Origin: Glossina fuscipes
Taxonomy: Eukaryota > Arthropoda > Insecta > Diptera > Glossinidae
Length of the DNA: 64,000 nucleotides
Direction: 5' to 3'
Assembly (NCBI RefSeq): GCF_014805625.2
Contig: NW_023998440.1
Location: 927,234-991,233, forward strand
Shown here: positions 1 through 12,594 of the stretch, piece by piece
Layout: each line of letters begins with the position of its first letter
How positions within the stretch are numbered: position 1 is the first letter of the stretch
The notes under the pieces: generated by a model
Databases searched by the model: none
What the model was told of the DNA's origin: nothing
The model's input: only the letters and a program-made list of their open reading frames with translations
Position numbers and translations under genes: made by a program

Positions 1-235
1 CTGGGTTGGCCACAATACGTGTAACACGATGCCGCTCAGAAAGATATGAGTAAAAAGAAAGGGATAGGAAGTGAGTGCAGTTGGGTGCGTGAATACCCAA
101 CTCGGTGTTTTGCTTTTACCGACGAACCCTTCACCATTGCTACGACCACATTGCACTGATATTTAAACTCGCGAACAGTGACTCGCGATTCTTATCCACT
201 CGACTCGTGTGATTCCGGTCTGTGGTGTCGCTCGC
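1..235 (-). mobile_element. tRNA-derived SINE-like copy, cut by window start
   Basis: On the minus strand the copy reads from about 235 down to 1. A box-A-like stretch (GTGGATAAGAATC, 199-187) is followed by a box-B-like stretch (GAGTTTAAATATC, 170-158). Next comes a block containing 'TCGGTAAAAGC' and then a pyrimidine-rich stretch. The same blocks in the same order occur near 54.3-54.5 kb (minus) and 47.9-48.1 kb (plus), and parts recur near 37.6, 55.1 and 57.5 kb. The gap between the two boxes is about 12 bases shorter here than in the other two copies, so the tRNA-like head is damaged. A hairpin with 8-bp arms (79-86 and 95-102, loop 8) lies inside. The tRNA origin is inferred from box sequence and spacing; the family is not one I recognise. 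Confidence 0.45.
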
Positions 236-1490
236 AAAAATGTGTATCAAAGCCCTTTAGTTCTTCATTTTTGTTTTTAGATTATTTCTGAAACCAACCA
301 GTCCTCGCGGTGTCAATCAAACAATCTTAGCTATACCTAGCAATTCATTCGTCAGTCGGTCAGTCCGCTTATATTTGATGCTGCTGATGTTTTCGTGTTA
401 CATCCTGTCAAATTTACCTTCTCCATTATAAATTTTATTTAAAGCAGTGTTGCATTCCTGCAAATGGTACAACCTTTAAAGCATAATCAAGTGAACTTTG
501 AACAATAGCTAAAATAGCTGTAGCGGAACAACAAGTTTAAAAACAATCTTAAAGTAGCAAATACCTTAGCGTTCTAACTACAAACGTGTTTTCGGGTGCT
601 TGGCAAACAATTCAGATTTCATTTTTTTTTTTTTCTAAATTTTACCAATTCTTAAATTTCTAAGTGACAGGCTGATATAGTATCGAGCAAACATCACTAA
701 ATCGGGTCCGAATTTCAAATGAACCATTCCACATGTGAATCCGCGAACACAGCAAAATGCTATGTTGGTTTCACTCACTCGTGACCGTGAACTTTTGAAT
801 AAACTTGACAAGTATTGGTATGAAGTTTTCAAGTAATATTTAGGGCGGATTATAAGTTATAGCGTTTTGTTCATTGTGGGTAGTACTGCTTGCAGCTCGT
901 GCCTGTTTTCAGATACAGTCTGTAACTAACAATCTTTCCATTCGAATATTTGTGATCAAAACAATTCTTGCAAACGCACGAAGGAGGGGCATCGATAAAC
1001 ATATTTAACTAGAACTGTTCAGAATCTTACGCTCATTGGGAATATATATAGCTTTTAGACTATCTGGTGAATATTTCTGATTGTTTAAAATGAACAAACA
1101 AACTTTCTGAACAAATGACCGTAAAGGCAACCTATCCGACTGTTTCTTAAACGTACCTAAGGAATACAGCATAACATCTTTACATAGAATTTTCAAGTAA
1201 ACTGCGATGGATTTCGTCAGCGACTCGCTTTCAATTACAAGTAGAACAGGGCTTTATAAAGATGGCCCATCACTTCTATGTATTACAAGCGGGACAGGGA
1301 AGTTAATGTACCCTCTTGCACGTCGGCTTAAGAATTTTTAAAATCAACAAAAACACCAATTGCAACTAACTATAAAATAGCAAATGTACAATATCAGAAA
1401 GACACTCTGAAACTCGAGACGCCATTAAAAGCATATACAACATAAATTTTAAGCAAAGCTTAAATATCACGTAAATTGTTTTTTTTTTTT
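236..1490. other. Unannotated A+T-rich sequence
   Basis: Read on both strands. The minus-strand open frame at 635-832 has no recognisable domain, no convincing splice context and is within chance length. No repeat shared with the rest of the window was found. Confidence 0.5.
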
Positions 1491-1620
1491 TTTCTTGCTT
1501 CGTCTATGTGTTTGGTGTGCATGTACGGCTAAATGGAAAAACCTTAACCTTCAGTTTAGTTTTAGTAAACATAACCACTATGCCGAGAACATGGACTTCA
1601 TCATCACCATTTTAGCAAAA

Positions 1621-1735
1621 ACAACGGCGGCATCAGCATCAGCATCAGCATCAGCAACAGTAACAGCAACAACAACGACAACAACAATAAAAACAATGAC
1701 AACCACAACATTGCGGAGAACATCAACAGCAAGAA
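1621..1735. repeat. ATCAGC hexamer plus CAA-rich simple repeat
   Basis: About four and a half ATCAGC units (1630-1657) run into imperfect CAA/CAG triplets. The open frames on both strands here translate to runs of SA, T or VVV and are products of the repeat, not genes. Confidence 0.85.
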
Positions 1736-1821
1736 TAACATCATCTTGATATTTTCCTTCAACTATCATAAGCACTAATTTTTACTAAAATTTCAGTTTA
1801 GTTCGGTTTTATTTTATTTTG

Positions 1822-1855
1822 GTTTTTTTTTTTCTTTCTTTCTTTCTTTCTTTTT
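1822..1855. repeat. T-tract and (TTTC)n microsatellite
   Basis: A T-run passes into about five TTTC units. It lies just downstream of the hexamer repeat in otherwise unremarkable sequence. Confidence 0.85.
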
Positions 1856-3639
1856 CATTCCTTAAGTTATCGTTGTTGTTATTTTTGTTGTTGTTTATGT
1901 TGTTCTTGTCATGTTGTAGTTTGAAATTACAACAAGCTTTTATATTTATTAAAGAAGGTTTGGTGCTTTGTTGTTGTTAATGTTGCTTTCGTTAAGTTGT
2001 TTTATTTTACAGTGGCCGCGGCTTTGATTTACACAATGTTCATTTTGATTTTGACAAATGTTAAACAGGCCGAACGGACTTTTACGGACTCTTACAAAAT
2101 GTTATTGCCATTTACATATTGAATGTGTTTGTCCGTAACTATCTATGTATTTTTGTATGTGATGCTTATACACATGTAGAAATATTGTTAATATGCTTGC
2201 AGTTCAGTGGCATGATAAATTACACAATATTTAGCAACGATGTTGTTAATTTCAATGAAAATTAATATTAAAGCAACAGAAACTGCCATAAGAACAACAA
2301 GACCAAGACAACTAAAAAAGAAAAGAATAACAGAAAGAGGTAAAACGGCATAATTGAAAACAAAAGCAATTAAATTTATTGATGGGTTGGTTAATGTGCT
2401 AGGTAAAGTAATTTCCCAGTAAATAAAGAGAAAATGTTAATGGCAAGTGAAGAGTGACAGGTTAAGGAAACGTAAACCAAATATTTAATAATACCGAACA
2501 ACTTTAAATTATTTTGAAAACTTATTTTATTTTATTTATTCTCCTACCCTTAATACGCTTTCAAACATAATTTAATGACTTTCTCCAGTGGGAAACCTAT
2601 AAATATCTCAGCTTTCGCTCAGCTTAAATGATTTTATACTCGATCTTTGACAAATTTATTTCGTTCGACACTGTTATTTAGAAGTCAGAAAATCATGTTG
2701 ACCCTTGCTTTAGATTAAAATAAAACTTGAGAAAATTTATAGCCGCAGCTTGACAAACTTAACGTTTGACGATAAGTTGTTACTATCTAAAAATCGTATG
2801 CATCCCTCTGCACATCTATATCATCCAACGAGCTTATTAAGCGTTGTATAGTTACTAATGAGAGAGGAATCGAGAATTCAGCTCAAGACTCATCTATATT
2901 TGCGCATCGATGCTGGATTGTAGTTGATCAGATTGAAATCTGGCGAAACCTTAACGGAAGACCGAAACAGTTCTAAGAGACAAATCAATTGTCTGAATTG
3001 AATAAAGTAGAGAAAGACCGATCACACCATCTCTTCCAGCTGGTTCCCTCTGAAGTTTACCTCAAGATAGCTGGTGCATTTAAAAATTGTGTAAAATACC
3101 CTTGTCGGGGTCGAAACGACTCTAAGGGTATTAATATGTGATATAATATGCCCAGTGGAACTGGTGTTGTGCGATGAACCACAAAATTTATTTTATTGTT
3201 CTGCAATGTTTCACACTAAGAATCCTTTAATTCCATAAAAAATTGTTAGCTTAACGAGAAGGGCTTGTACCTAATAAATCTAAAATTGATATATGTAACA
3301 TCGACTTAAATGTTTACTCTTCGCAAGAACTCCTACACGCAAGGGACTCCAAATTCTAAAGCGATATGATTCTAATGTGCCAAAGTCAAATTTACCATCA
3401 CAAGCTGTTACTATTAATCTATTTTCGCCATATAATATCCAAGTTTTTACCTTAATATCAAATAAAATATTCCATTTAGAAGAGCGTTTACAGAGCAAGT
3501 GGCTTCAAAAGTGAATCAAGATTGCACGGAAAATTTATATGCCACGCCATACTGGAGCAATTTCCGCCAAAACGATCTACATATTCCATGTTACTTTTTG
3601 TAAGAACGACTCAGTGAAACGGCGTCGAGAGGATGGTTT
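1856..3639. other. Unannotated A+T-rich sequence
   Basis: Contains scattered TTG/TTGTT clusters (1870-2010) typical of fly introns. The minus-strand frame at 3280-3498 has no family resemblance I can name. Nothing else supported. Confidence 0.5.
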
Positions 3640-3659
3640 CCTCAAGAGCATATTAAGTT

Positions 3660-4209
3660 TGTGTGGATGTATGGAACACCCAAGAAGACTTGCAATAAAC
3701 CCACGTTTCATTATATTGACCGATTCGGAATCACTTTGTGAATCAAGTCAAGCTTGTCTACCTGGCTGTTCGTCTTGTTTTATTATATTCAACCTACGGG
3801 CCAAACATTTTGCGATATTTTTATGAAATTTGAAGTGATTTGGCCCAAAGACGAACGATATTGACAATGATTCAGATGGGATCGCTTGCTTGACTGCTCA
3901 TATAACAGTTGATATTGAACCAGCATCAACCAATCACCGCAGTAAAATCTGTTTATCTATTCACCTGCTCGATCATGTAGTATCTGGGGATAGCGCACAC
4001 ACATTTGCAAAATAGTTTCAAAGTGGCCCAAACAGGTCCTAGAATATGCCTACAACCTTCACATGTCTACATAAGCATAACTGAGAATTCCTTTGCTTTC
4101 CTTCTCTCTTGTTTGTTGCTCATAAACTACAATTGTACAAACACAGCATGACGATGATGGGTATAAAAGATTCGGTGTCAAGCGGATATGACTTTCTCAC
4201 TTGTTTTTT
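3660..4209 (+). mobile_element. INE-1/DINE-like element, sense orientation
   Basis: Starts around a 'GTATGGAACACCCAAGAAG' block that has counterparts at 8.65, 24.5, 39.9, 52.0 and 63.2 kb. It continues through 'GATTCGGAATCACTTTGTGA', a degenerate GTCTG tract, 'TATTCAACCTACGGGCC' and a gatattt/gaaatttg block, then 'AAAGACGAACGATATTGA'. The end is marked by 'GGGTATAAAAGATTCGG' (4160-4176) and 'ACTTTCTCACTTGTT' (to 4205). The same end occurs at 28.48-28.53 and 61.02-61.07 kb, which makes a common 3' terminus likely. No coding capacity; the 95-codon frame at 3539-3826 crosses the start of the repeat and is not a gene. Assignment to the Helentron-associated INE/DINE class is by layout. Confidence 0.6.
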
Positions 4210-4382
4210 CATTAAAACCTTTTTTAAAATGACACTTTATATGGAGAATGGCCCCAAAAAGTGACACGACCGAATCCATTTTGTAATAGCGTCTGCGGAA
4301 ACACATCAGGGAATCAAATTGCTTTAAGTTATTTTGACAATCGTTGCCCGTAGATTAAAAGCCAATACACATCCATAAATGC

Positions 4383-4843
4383 CAGTCAGTCACTCAATCA
4401 TTCAGTCAGTCAATCTGTCAGTCTGTCAGTCTGTCTGCAAGTCAGTCAGACAGTCAGTCATTCAGTCTGTCAGTCTGCCTGCAAGTCTGTCTGTCTGTCT
4501 GTCTGTCAGTCTGTCTGCAAGTCAGTCAGACAGTCAATCATTCAGTCTCGTCAGTCTGCCTGCAAGTCTGTCTGTCTGTCAGTCTGTCTGTCAGTCTGTC
4601 TGTCTGTCAGTTTGTCTGTCACTCAGTCTGTCGGGCTGTCTGTCTGCCTGCAAGTCAATCAGTCTGTCTGTCAGTCTGTCTGTTAGTCAGTCAGTCAGTC
4701 TGTCTGTCAGTCTGTCTGTTAGTCAGTCAGTCAGTCTGACCGTCAGTTTGCAAGTCAGTCAGTCAGTCATTCAGTCTGTCAGTCTGTCTGCAAGTCTGCC
4801 GGTCGGGCTGTCATTTATTTAGTCAGCCACTCAGTCTGTCTGT
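4383..4843. repeat. CAGT/CTGT tetranucleotide array, about 460 bp
   Basis: Almost entirely CAGT and CTGT units with occasional CAAG, CATT, CAAT and CTGC variants. It has higher-order structure. A block containing 'CTGTCTGCAAGTCAGTCAGA' recurs 80 bp apart (4431 and 4511), and a 36-bp block is repeated head to tail (4660-4695 and 4696-4731). An ATG at 4379 opens a 147-codon frame of alternating S, V, Q, C and L. This follows from the repeat, because CAGT and CTGT contain no stop in any plus frame. The array starts 174 bp after the preceding INE-like element. Confidence 0.9.
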
Positions 4844-5861
4844 ATAAAGTGGGTCTATCTTAATATCCTCTGTCTCGTATTGCGATACATCCGCATACGT
4901 TTAATATCCTCTGCACCACAACTGGTAAAAGCACTCGTAAAAGATTGTGAAGATATACGGGACAAGAAGAAAGATCGGAAAGTAAATAACGTTTTCAAAT
5001 GCAAAGAATAACAATTTCTTGTTAACAGTCACGTTTAATATAACACACCTTTTGATCACAATTGTCGAAACATTTTCGATTATCATAAGCCCTGTGCTAT
5101 GGTAACAAGGTGCATATCAAATACGGAAGTTCTGCAGCTGATTTTGGTCAACACCAGCGACTTTATTGACTTTTAACCCAAGGATCTTAAAATTTTTTTA
5201 ATGTTTATACCTATTATTATGTTAGTGTCATTAAAAAAATATATCATTTATACTGATTTATGTTGTGTGATTAATAATGCGTTGTTTTAGTTATTGACAG
5301 CTTAAAAAATTATACTTTTAGTCTGAAAGATAGGTCGATTAAATAAACAAATACATAAATAAACACATTCAACTACGACATTTTCGATAAGCCAGCCAGG
5401 GAGATTGATGACGACTTCTTTTATATTCTACAGTAAGGTTGAATCATTAACCATTTGTTTTACATTGTCCCTTGAAAAAAAGAAAGAAGAGAAAAATGAT
5501 CGCCAATGCCAGCTGTTCTCGGATAGAAACACGTTCAATATCCTGGGCACATTTGGAAAAACTTGTAGCCGTTACCGGACCAAATGTCAAAAGCTAGGGA
5601 TGTGAGTGAGTCCCCTAGCTACGTGCTCCAGCCCTGTCCAACACTAAAGAGAAAATGGAATAGGCACCTCAAGAAGAATTTTGAAGAGATCCCGATAAGC
5701 GACAAGATATCACGGCTATGGCAGCTCCAGCCTCTATGACTGAATAATAAGGTAACATCGCGAACCTAATAAAATTCATCTAAGGGGCGACATTGCTAGA
5801 CTTCATTGACATTTTCTACAGTCTTTTAAAGTTATATCATAATCTTATACAACAGAGCAAT
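4844..5861. other. Unannotated sequence
   Basis: A slightly G+C-richer patch at about 5510-5760 could be an old transposon remnant, but I could not match it to a family. Open frames at 4901-5086 and 5405-5605 look like chance. Confidence 0.45.
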
Positions 5862-5923
5862 AATAAATTTATATAATAATAAAACAAGTAATCAATAAAT
5901 TTATACAATAATAAAACAAGCAA
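5862..5923. repeat. 32-bp direct tandem duplication
   Basis: 'AATAAATTTATAYAATAATA' followed by AAACAAG occurs twice, starting at 5862 and 5894, with two differences. The second copy runs into the 5' end of the next INE-like element ('AACAAGCAAGCCC'), so the element end and its flank seem to have been duplicated together. Confidence 0.8.
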
Positions 5924-7180
5924 GCCCATTACAGTGGGGCAAGGCCGACTGTTAAGTGCCCTACACTAACTTCCCAAGTACAATCATTCGCTCATTTCCG
6001 CAATAATACATCAAATGTTACGCATTCTTTGCATGAAAGCCCACATATTATTATAGCAAAATATCATATGACATGGTCCAAATTTTGCAAATTTAATCTA
6101 CTTCATAGATATTTTATTATTTTTCATTTTCCGTCATTGCAAGCTAGAAATTACACTTTCTCTTCATATAAAGGGTTTCTGTTCCAAATTTTGCAAATTT
6201 AATCTACTTCATAGATATTTTATTATTTTTCATTTTCCGTTATTGCAAGCTAGAAATTACACTTTCTCTTCATATAAAGGGTTTCTGCTCACGATAACCC
6301 TAATACACGTTAGGGTCTAAAAAATAGACCTGAGTGATCTAAATTCCATATTGTTAGATTGTGTGTTTGTTTTGCTACTACAAACAAATTTCCATCATAA
6401 AAACATTAAAAATGAAACATTTAGAAAGGCATGCTATTCATGAGAAATCTTACAGGGAGTTGGGTTCAAAAATTAGGCCTTTGTGGCTAAAATTTGGTGC
6501 ATTTAATTTTTTTGTCAAAAATAAAAAAATTTTCATTCTCGAATACTAACAATCAGACTTGTTAGTTTATAACGGTTCACATTTACTGAGAATCCTTGTA
6601 AGCCTTAGGTTACGATAGGGTGCAAAACATGCATCTATGTTGTCCAAGTTCGCTGAGGTTGATTTCTTTGTCAATTTACGCTTTCTAATCCATTTTCACC
6701 ATCAAATAGTGAAAATTAGACATTTTTACCATATAAAAATTCCATTCTCGTGGAATCGATTATAGGAGGGGGAATTCGAAAAATTCCCCAGCAAAATCAG
6801 AGTGTTCATACTAATTTAGAATGATGAAATACGATTACACAGCGAGTTTTGCGGCAAAATGTTGAAACTTGCAATTTTTTGAGGAGTGGGTAAAAAAGTG
6901 GACCGATCCAAACCATTTCTCGTAGCGGTGGCCCTTGGGCCATCAGTGCACCAAATTTCATCGAAATATCTGAAAAATTGCGATCTGTACTTTGAGCACA
7001 AAAATACACAGACAGACATCACATGGACAGACAGACATGCAGATAGTTTTAGATATAATATAGATCGGTATTATAAAAGATGAGCCTAAGTTAAGTACTT
7101 CTGCCTGTTACGTAGCTCCGCACAAACTTAATATACTCTTGTAGCACATGTGATGCGGGGTATAAAATATTCGTACATAA
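5915..7180 (+). mobile_element. INE-1/DINE-like element, about 1.27 kb
   Basis: The left end 'AACAAGCAAGCCC' is followed by 'GGGCAAGGCCGACTGTTAAG' and 'GCCCTACAC'. This block is matched at 51.46-51.51 kb ('CGGGCAGCGCCGACTATTAA'). The right part has 'CAAATTTCATCGAAATATCT' (6953-), shared with 18.3 kb. After it come a GACAGACATCACATGGACAGACAGACAT tract (7010-7042), a 'GCCTGTTACGTAG' block and the end 'GATGCGGGGTATAAAATATT'. The tract is in the opposite sense to that in the element at 3.66 kb. No coding capacity: the frames at 6361-6549 and 6806-7083 are shadows. It contains a 106-bp internal tandem duplication, listed separately. Boundaries are accurate to perhaps 20 bp. Confidence 0.6.
6077..6288. 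repeat. 106-bp tandem duplication inside the INE-like element
   Basis: Copy 1 (6077-6182) and copy 2 (6183-6288) start 'TCCAAATTTTGCAAATTTAA' and end in the AAAGGGTTTCTG region. By eye they differ at only a couple of positions (for example CCGTCATTG versus CCGTTATTG). The near-identity points to a recent slippage or unequal-exchange event after the element inserted. Confidence 0.92.
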
Positions 7181-8639
7181 GGTTTTACAAAAAATTCATA
7201 TGAAAAAAAAAAAAATTTATTGCACTTTATAAAATTTTTAAAAGTACATAAAAGTTTTTTAATTGTAAAATTTATTATTTTTATTAAATTACAGCAATTA
7301 GCACAATTTCGATAATTATTGTAAGGGCCCTACAGCTATAAATGCATGCGTTGCAGTAGTTATGATGCTTAATAGTCGAAGTTATAATGAATGTCTGATA
7401 AAGTTAGAATGCTATTACGTTACGTTAGTTAAAATGCAACGCATCAATAAATGTTTATTAAGGTCGTCTTCTCCTTTGTTACTTAATGAACATAATAACA
7501 TAGATAATAACTAAACGAACATAGTTCAAAGTTTAAAACATGTTTGCGAATGATTTTAGTCAAGCATGACTTATTCTTTTTATCGAAATTCCGTTTAAAA
7601 ACTTCACTTGGTATTAAAATTTCCTTAATTTGGTTTTTTTTTCGTAATATTTATGATCTTATTTAAAATATTTACTTTCATAACCCAAATTAGGCACACA
7701 TTCGTCCATTCATCCATTTTTTCATTCACATATGAGTTAGCTTCAGAATTACTCCGCATAACTAAAAATGTATTTTTTCTTCTTCTTCTTGTTCATAACT
7801 TTTAAACCCATCATTTCGCACTTAAGTGTAAGCTTTAAATAATTCAGCAGACAGTCGAAGGCAAGCCAAGGAAGACAGACAAATATTCCCTATAAACGTT
7901 TCAACGCTTACGCATATACGTTAAATATTTTCGTTCTTTTTTTTTTTTTTTTTTGGTTTTTATATATCTGTAGAAATCATTTCGTATTTAATAAAAGGGT
8001 GAAAAAATTCTATATTATATATAAATGAAGAATTATAGCCTGAGCATGCAAATGTTTCCATTTAATGTGCGTTTTTTTTTTCTTTTCTTCTTTTCTCTCT
8101 TCTCTTTGGCGAAACGAAATTTATTTATATAAAATTTTTCAATGATCATAAATTTTCTAAGTAACAAATTAAAGTCGAAGAAAGACAAACGAATTCGAAT
8201 TATTAGAGTATTAAACGAATTTTATATATCCTCTACAAGATAAATATATTATGGTGAAGCGTTTGTAAATTTTGAATTAGTTCCAGAAAAAGCTTCGTCG
8301 AGAAATTTCATTTAAGCGAAAACAAAATTCGATTAACCCTTTCAGTAATGCATAGAGGAACTGAAAATTTCAAGCGAACTTTTCATCTAATCTTTAATCT
8401 CCCATTGGAATTAGATCCAAAGGGATTAAAATTATACATTCTTTACAGACAGGGTCGAATATATCCATAAGGTAATTGTCAAGCTTCGGCGTCCATCAAA
8501 CTTCTACAAGAAGAAGCGATAGACTGACAGCTACCCTAGAACGATTCAAAGATGCGTTCTTCTAAACCATGTTGAGAAGCTGCAGTAAGGACGTGATACA
8601 ATCTATTTTCAAAACCAACTAAATAAAATTCTATTATTA
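7181..8639. other. Very A+T-rich sequence, no gene seen
   Basis: T-tracts (7937-7954), TTC/CTT runs (7780-7792, 8080-8106) and oligo-A. No shared repeat, no plausible exon. Confidence 0.5.
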
Positions 8640-8735
8640 TAACCTACAGTAATTGCAAACCCAGAAGAACTTGAGAGAGGCCCACCTTCCGTCACAGCAA
8701 TCATTTTCTGGAAACGGGTTGAGGCGGAGGTGCAG
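8640..8735 (+). mobile_element. Short INE-like fragment
   Basis: 'GCAAACCCAGAAGAACTTGA' followed by GAGAGGCCCACC matches the start block of the sense-type INE-like elements at 39.87 kb ('TGCCCAGAAGAACTTGGGAT') and 63.25 kb. The match fades after about 60-90 bp. The minus-strand frame 8637-8822 is a shadow of it. Confidence 0.4.
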
Positions 8736-11700
8736 GATCGTCAATGGTAAGCCATGGCTCACTATAATGAGTTTAATTCCATTTCTGTTTACAAAACGCT
8801 GAAAGGCACTGCAAAGGGCCACGTCTGACTTCTCGCAGGTGTAGGATTTACAGAAAGCCTTTTACATTACACTTATGAGGGACTAAATGGTATATATGGG
8901 ATAGTCATTAAAATTTCAGAGATCTCTGTAATCTACTAATTTTTTTATTTATTTTTTATTATTACTATTGTAACTATAGAGCCATACATTAACGTCCGGC
9001 ATAATCACTTTGCATCGTGCTAGCTCCATAGAGTTCAAAAAAATATGATTTTATTGGAGATTTCAAGATTGTGCAGTGCGTTAAAGGCGTTCGTTTGCCG
9101 AGATCTTGGATTTGCCGAAAAGAAGAGCCAGATATTAATGTATTCAAAATAATGAATGTTTATATTATTGCATCCAATTGACTGCAAGGTCAGAGTCGCT
9201 GTTATTTATTCTACATGTTTTGATACTCTAAGCCATTATTTCAGTTTCTCTTTCGTTCATTCCACTATTCTTATTGCATTGCACGCCCGCCTTTCACATG
9301 GGAATAGTTCAATGTGATGCGATCGAGTGTCAACTTACGTTTAGTAAAATATTATTTAAAACAAGGACTTGCGCGAATGAGTATGGTCGCACGCTGTAAC
9401 TAGAAACCAACAATTCCACACAGTCGAATAGCGTTTAAGCTGTGTAATAAAATTTTTGTTTTGACCAAATATTGCATTTGATGGTTGAATCAACGTTTTG
9501 ATGGTTTTTGGGTTTGCATTTGCTTGTGCATTTTGACAGAATTACGCAAAATATGCAAATGCATTCCATTCCTTAGTAATTATTTCTTGCAAGCAAAGAG
9601 AAAAATTGTCGCGACTAAATATATGATCGTTTGCTGGCTAATGAAGCAACTATCGAAGGATTTCAAAGTCAGCGGCAAGGCATTCTAATATCGAGCTGTG
9701 CGGACAATAAATAATCGTTCAGTCAAAAAGGTAAATAGAGTACCAATCTAAATTTTATTCAAATGTGCCTATTTTTTTTATTTTTTTTTTTGCCACTTAT
9801 CGATTTTGAGAAGTTCGGCCCGCTATAAATCTATCTAGTGTTCGTTTAAGTCTTAAGCTCTGTATATAACTCCGACAATACGCGGCTTAATTTGCCAAGT
9901 CCTTTGCAAACCAAGGTTTTGTAATAATGTAGAAATAAAGTTTCTATAAAAAAAGTATCCAGACATCTTAATAATTGGTAATTATATGTAGCCACTGGCG
10001 GAAAAAAAAACCTCAAAAAATGAAAATTATCCATAATCGATTTAACAGTTAAAGATAATGTTAGGGTATTAAGCACGTAGACACGTTATTTAACTTCAGT
10101 AAAAGCATTTTTTAAATACTACTAAATGCTTAAATTAGAGGCTTTTAGCAATAAGCTTTAGAGAAAAGTGCGAAATTTACAAACCACAGTAACGCACAGC
10201 CAACATAGTAACGCGCTAAATATATCTCAAGGTAGTTGGAATCTCTATACCCACAAGTATTTTTTGTGAAATTTCTTAAACAAAGCAGAGGGTAGAACAA
10301 TTAATAAAAAACATTTAATTACATTTACCTCTTTCAGCTGCTGTGCGATTATTTTGTAGTGCAAAGCAGTATAAACTATAAGATGAGTGTTTGAGAAAAA
10401 AAGGAGGAGGCTTTTTGTTTATTCATCAATATCCATTTTGCTGCCTTCAAAGAAACCCTCCTTAGAGGTAGTATTTGTGGCAACGCTTTTTCCAATCCTC
10501 GAAACTCGCCTAATATGCGCTTGAGCTCTGGCAGCGATGCGGTCTTAATCTCCTTACTCGCAGCAATACTCCCTCCTTTCATAGTGATTGAGCCATGATT
10601 ACGGCGTTGTGGTGCACCAATACATCTGAGAAAACTGCAAGAGCTGAGCCAACCGACATGCCGTCGACGTTAGCAACTCCCCTAATAGTAAATCGATGAT
10701 TCTTCACAACACTTTACTCTTTACTGCTTCAACGCCATTAACATATATTTTGCTCACAGTCAAAATTTTAAGGGAGTTGGCGACCTTCCTTTTCACATTT
10801 TACACATAATCTAATACGGGCTCCTTGAGTCCTTTTTGCGATAGCAAAAAATCGTCAAGCGCAGCAAAACACATACAATCTTTATATCTACCAAGAACAA
10901 GCTAAATATACAAAATGACTGACAATGTCAACATATAATGCGAAACTCACCTGTTTTGCATACACATCTCGTGTGTTCTACATTACGTTGTACGTTAATA
11001 TTTCTGGCTCAACCGCGAAACCTCTTGCAAGTGGGTTTGATCACACTACTGTGAAACCACTCCACATGTCCGCATTTAGGCGGACAAGACGGATTTGTAA
11101 GATTTGAGTCCACTGAGCCAAGTTTTGGGCTCTCTCCAATATAACCCTACTCACCGAGCCTTTATATGGCCAAAGGCTCGCTTCTCATACTTTACCTTGA
11201 ATATTCGTGCACTTTATTAACTTAAGATAAAAGTTAACCTCAAGAAATTTTCATCACATAGATCTATTTTTTCGAATCTAATCCCACTAGGCTGTGGCCG
11301 CTCTTGTTTAGTATTCCTTTCTTTTTTCCACTTTCACTCAAAAACGAACGGTATTGAGAATGGTCCGCATTTCTCAACTAAAGGCGCTGAGCAATAATAG
11401 TTCGTTCGTCTAATTTTGCACTAGACGATGTGACGCGGGCGGTCGATCATGTCCGATTACAACGCTTTTGTCAGTAACTTCTTGATGCAAACGGAGTATA
11501 CAGCTAACATAATTAAATAAATCAAGCATTTGTGTGTTGCGTGTAAGATTTTAAAATTTATGCCGAGTATCAGAATATTTTCCCAATAACTTTCTAATTG
11601 AAATATATTCCGATTTTGATTGCATACTCACTTTTGTCATATGATTATTATCTAATTTCGTTATGTCGTTGATGAAAACATGCATAGTAGGGATTGCATA

Positions 11701-12500
11701 TTCTATAAGTTTTCTTTTTATTCTTAAGTGTCGACTTACCTATAATCACATGTATACCTTTCAGCCTATATCCGATCGATATCTTCCGATAATGATAAAC
11801 ATATGTTGTCGGCTAGTCTAAGATTTTCGTTGGCTCTATGCATGTCTCTTCCTTAACCCCTGCGCTGGCGACTGAATGAAGTTATCTTCTAATTTAAGCA
11901 ATCTTAGTTGATTGAAGGTTTTGTCTCGATTTGTCTTTGGCAGTCACGCCTCCCGTTCGCTATTTTATCAAGAAGAATGAAATTGCTTTTTATAAAAGAT
12001 GGGCATACTTTCGGCCAAAGCAAGTGCCTGGTAGATTTAGATATGAGACTCCTGGCGCTCGTCTGTCAGCTTGCGTGTGGTTTCAAGCCGTTCTTCAAGG
12101 TTTGCCATACCTTCTTGGCCATCAACTTCTCATATAAATACTCGCCATTTTGGCAACTCTCTAATAATAGATAGATCTGATCATATCAGTACATGCTTTT
12201 GCACTCGATATATAGAATTTAAAAAATATCTGATGCATCTTCACCGGATGTTACCAACGGAAAGGCAAATTTAATACTTGCATATGCGAAAGGGAGTCGT
12301 ATAAAACAAGAAAATAAGAAAGAAAAAAAAAAAAAGACAAGCATAACGCAACCTATAATGAAATTTCACTGATTTATATTTGTACGAATGTGTAATTTTG
12401 ATATCGGCTTCAATCGTCAGTGATTTGAATGCATAACCGGAAGCAAAAATAATTACAGTTATTTACACTTTTGCTATTGTTTTAACCCATTCCGTCTCAG
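8736..12500. other. Unannotated sequence with one G+C-richer pocket
   Basis: Mostly A+T-rich. The pocket at about 10,380-10,700 is richer in G+C. On the minus strand it holds a 68-codon frame (10,582-10,376, hydrophilic, Lys- and Leu-rich). In another frame, just upstream on that strand, is a stretch of about 32 codons ending in stop at 10,590. This pattern could be a frameshifted relic, but I recognise no family. The frames at 11,908-12,274 overlap each other in three frames with no domain and look like chance. Confidence 0.4.
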
Positions 12501-12535
12501 ATATATGTCAGATATTAACTTAACACTTTCTTTTG

Positions 12536-12594
12536 TTCTTGTTGTTGCTGTTGCTGTTGCTATTTCTCTTGTAGTTGTTGTTACAGTTGCTTTT
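12536..12594. repeat. Imperfect GTT/GCT triplet tract
   Basis: CTTGTTGTTGCTGTTGCTGT and similar units. The plus-strand 65-codon frame here is rich in Val, Ala and Leu because of the repeat. Confidence 0.8.

Noticed and set aside
4379..4822. 147-codon ATG open frame, longest in the window
   Set aside because: Entirely inside the CAGT/CTGT array; the repeat has no stop codon in any plus frame, so the frame needs no selection.
4383..4843. CRISPR-like array of short repeats
   Set aside because: No spacers: units are contiguous tetramers in eukaryotic DNA.
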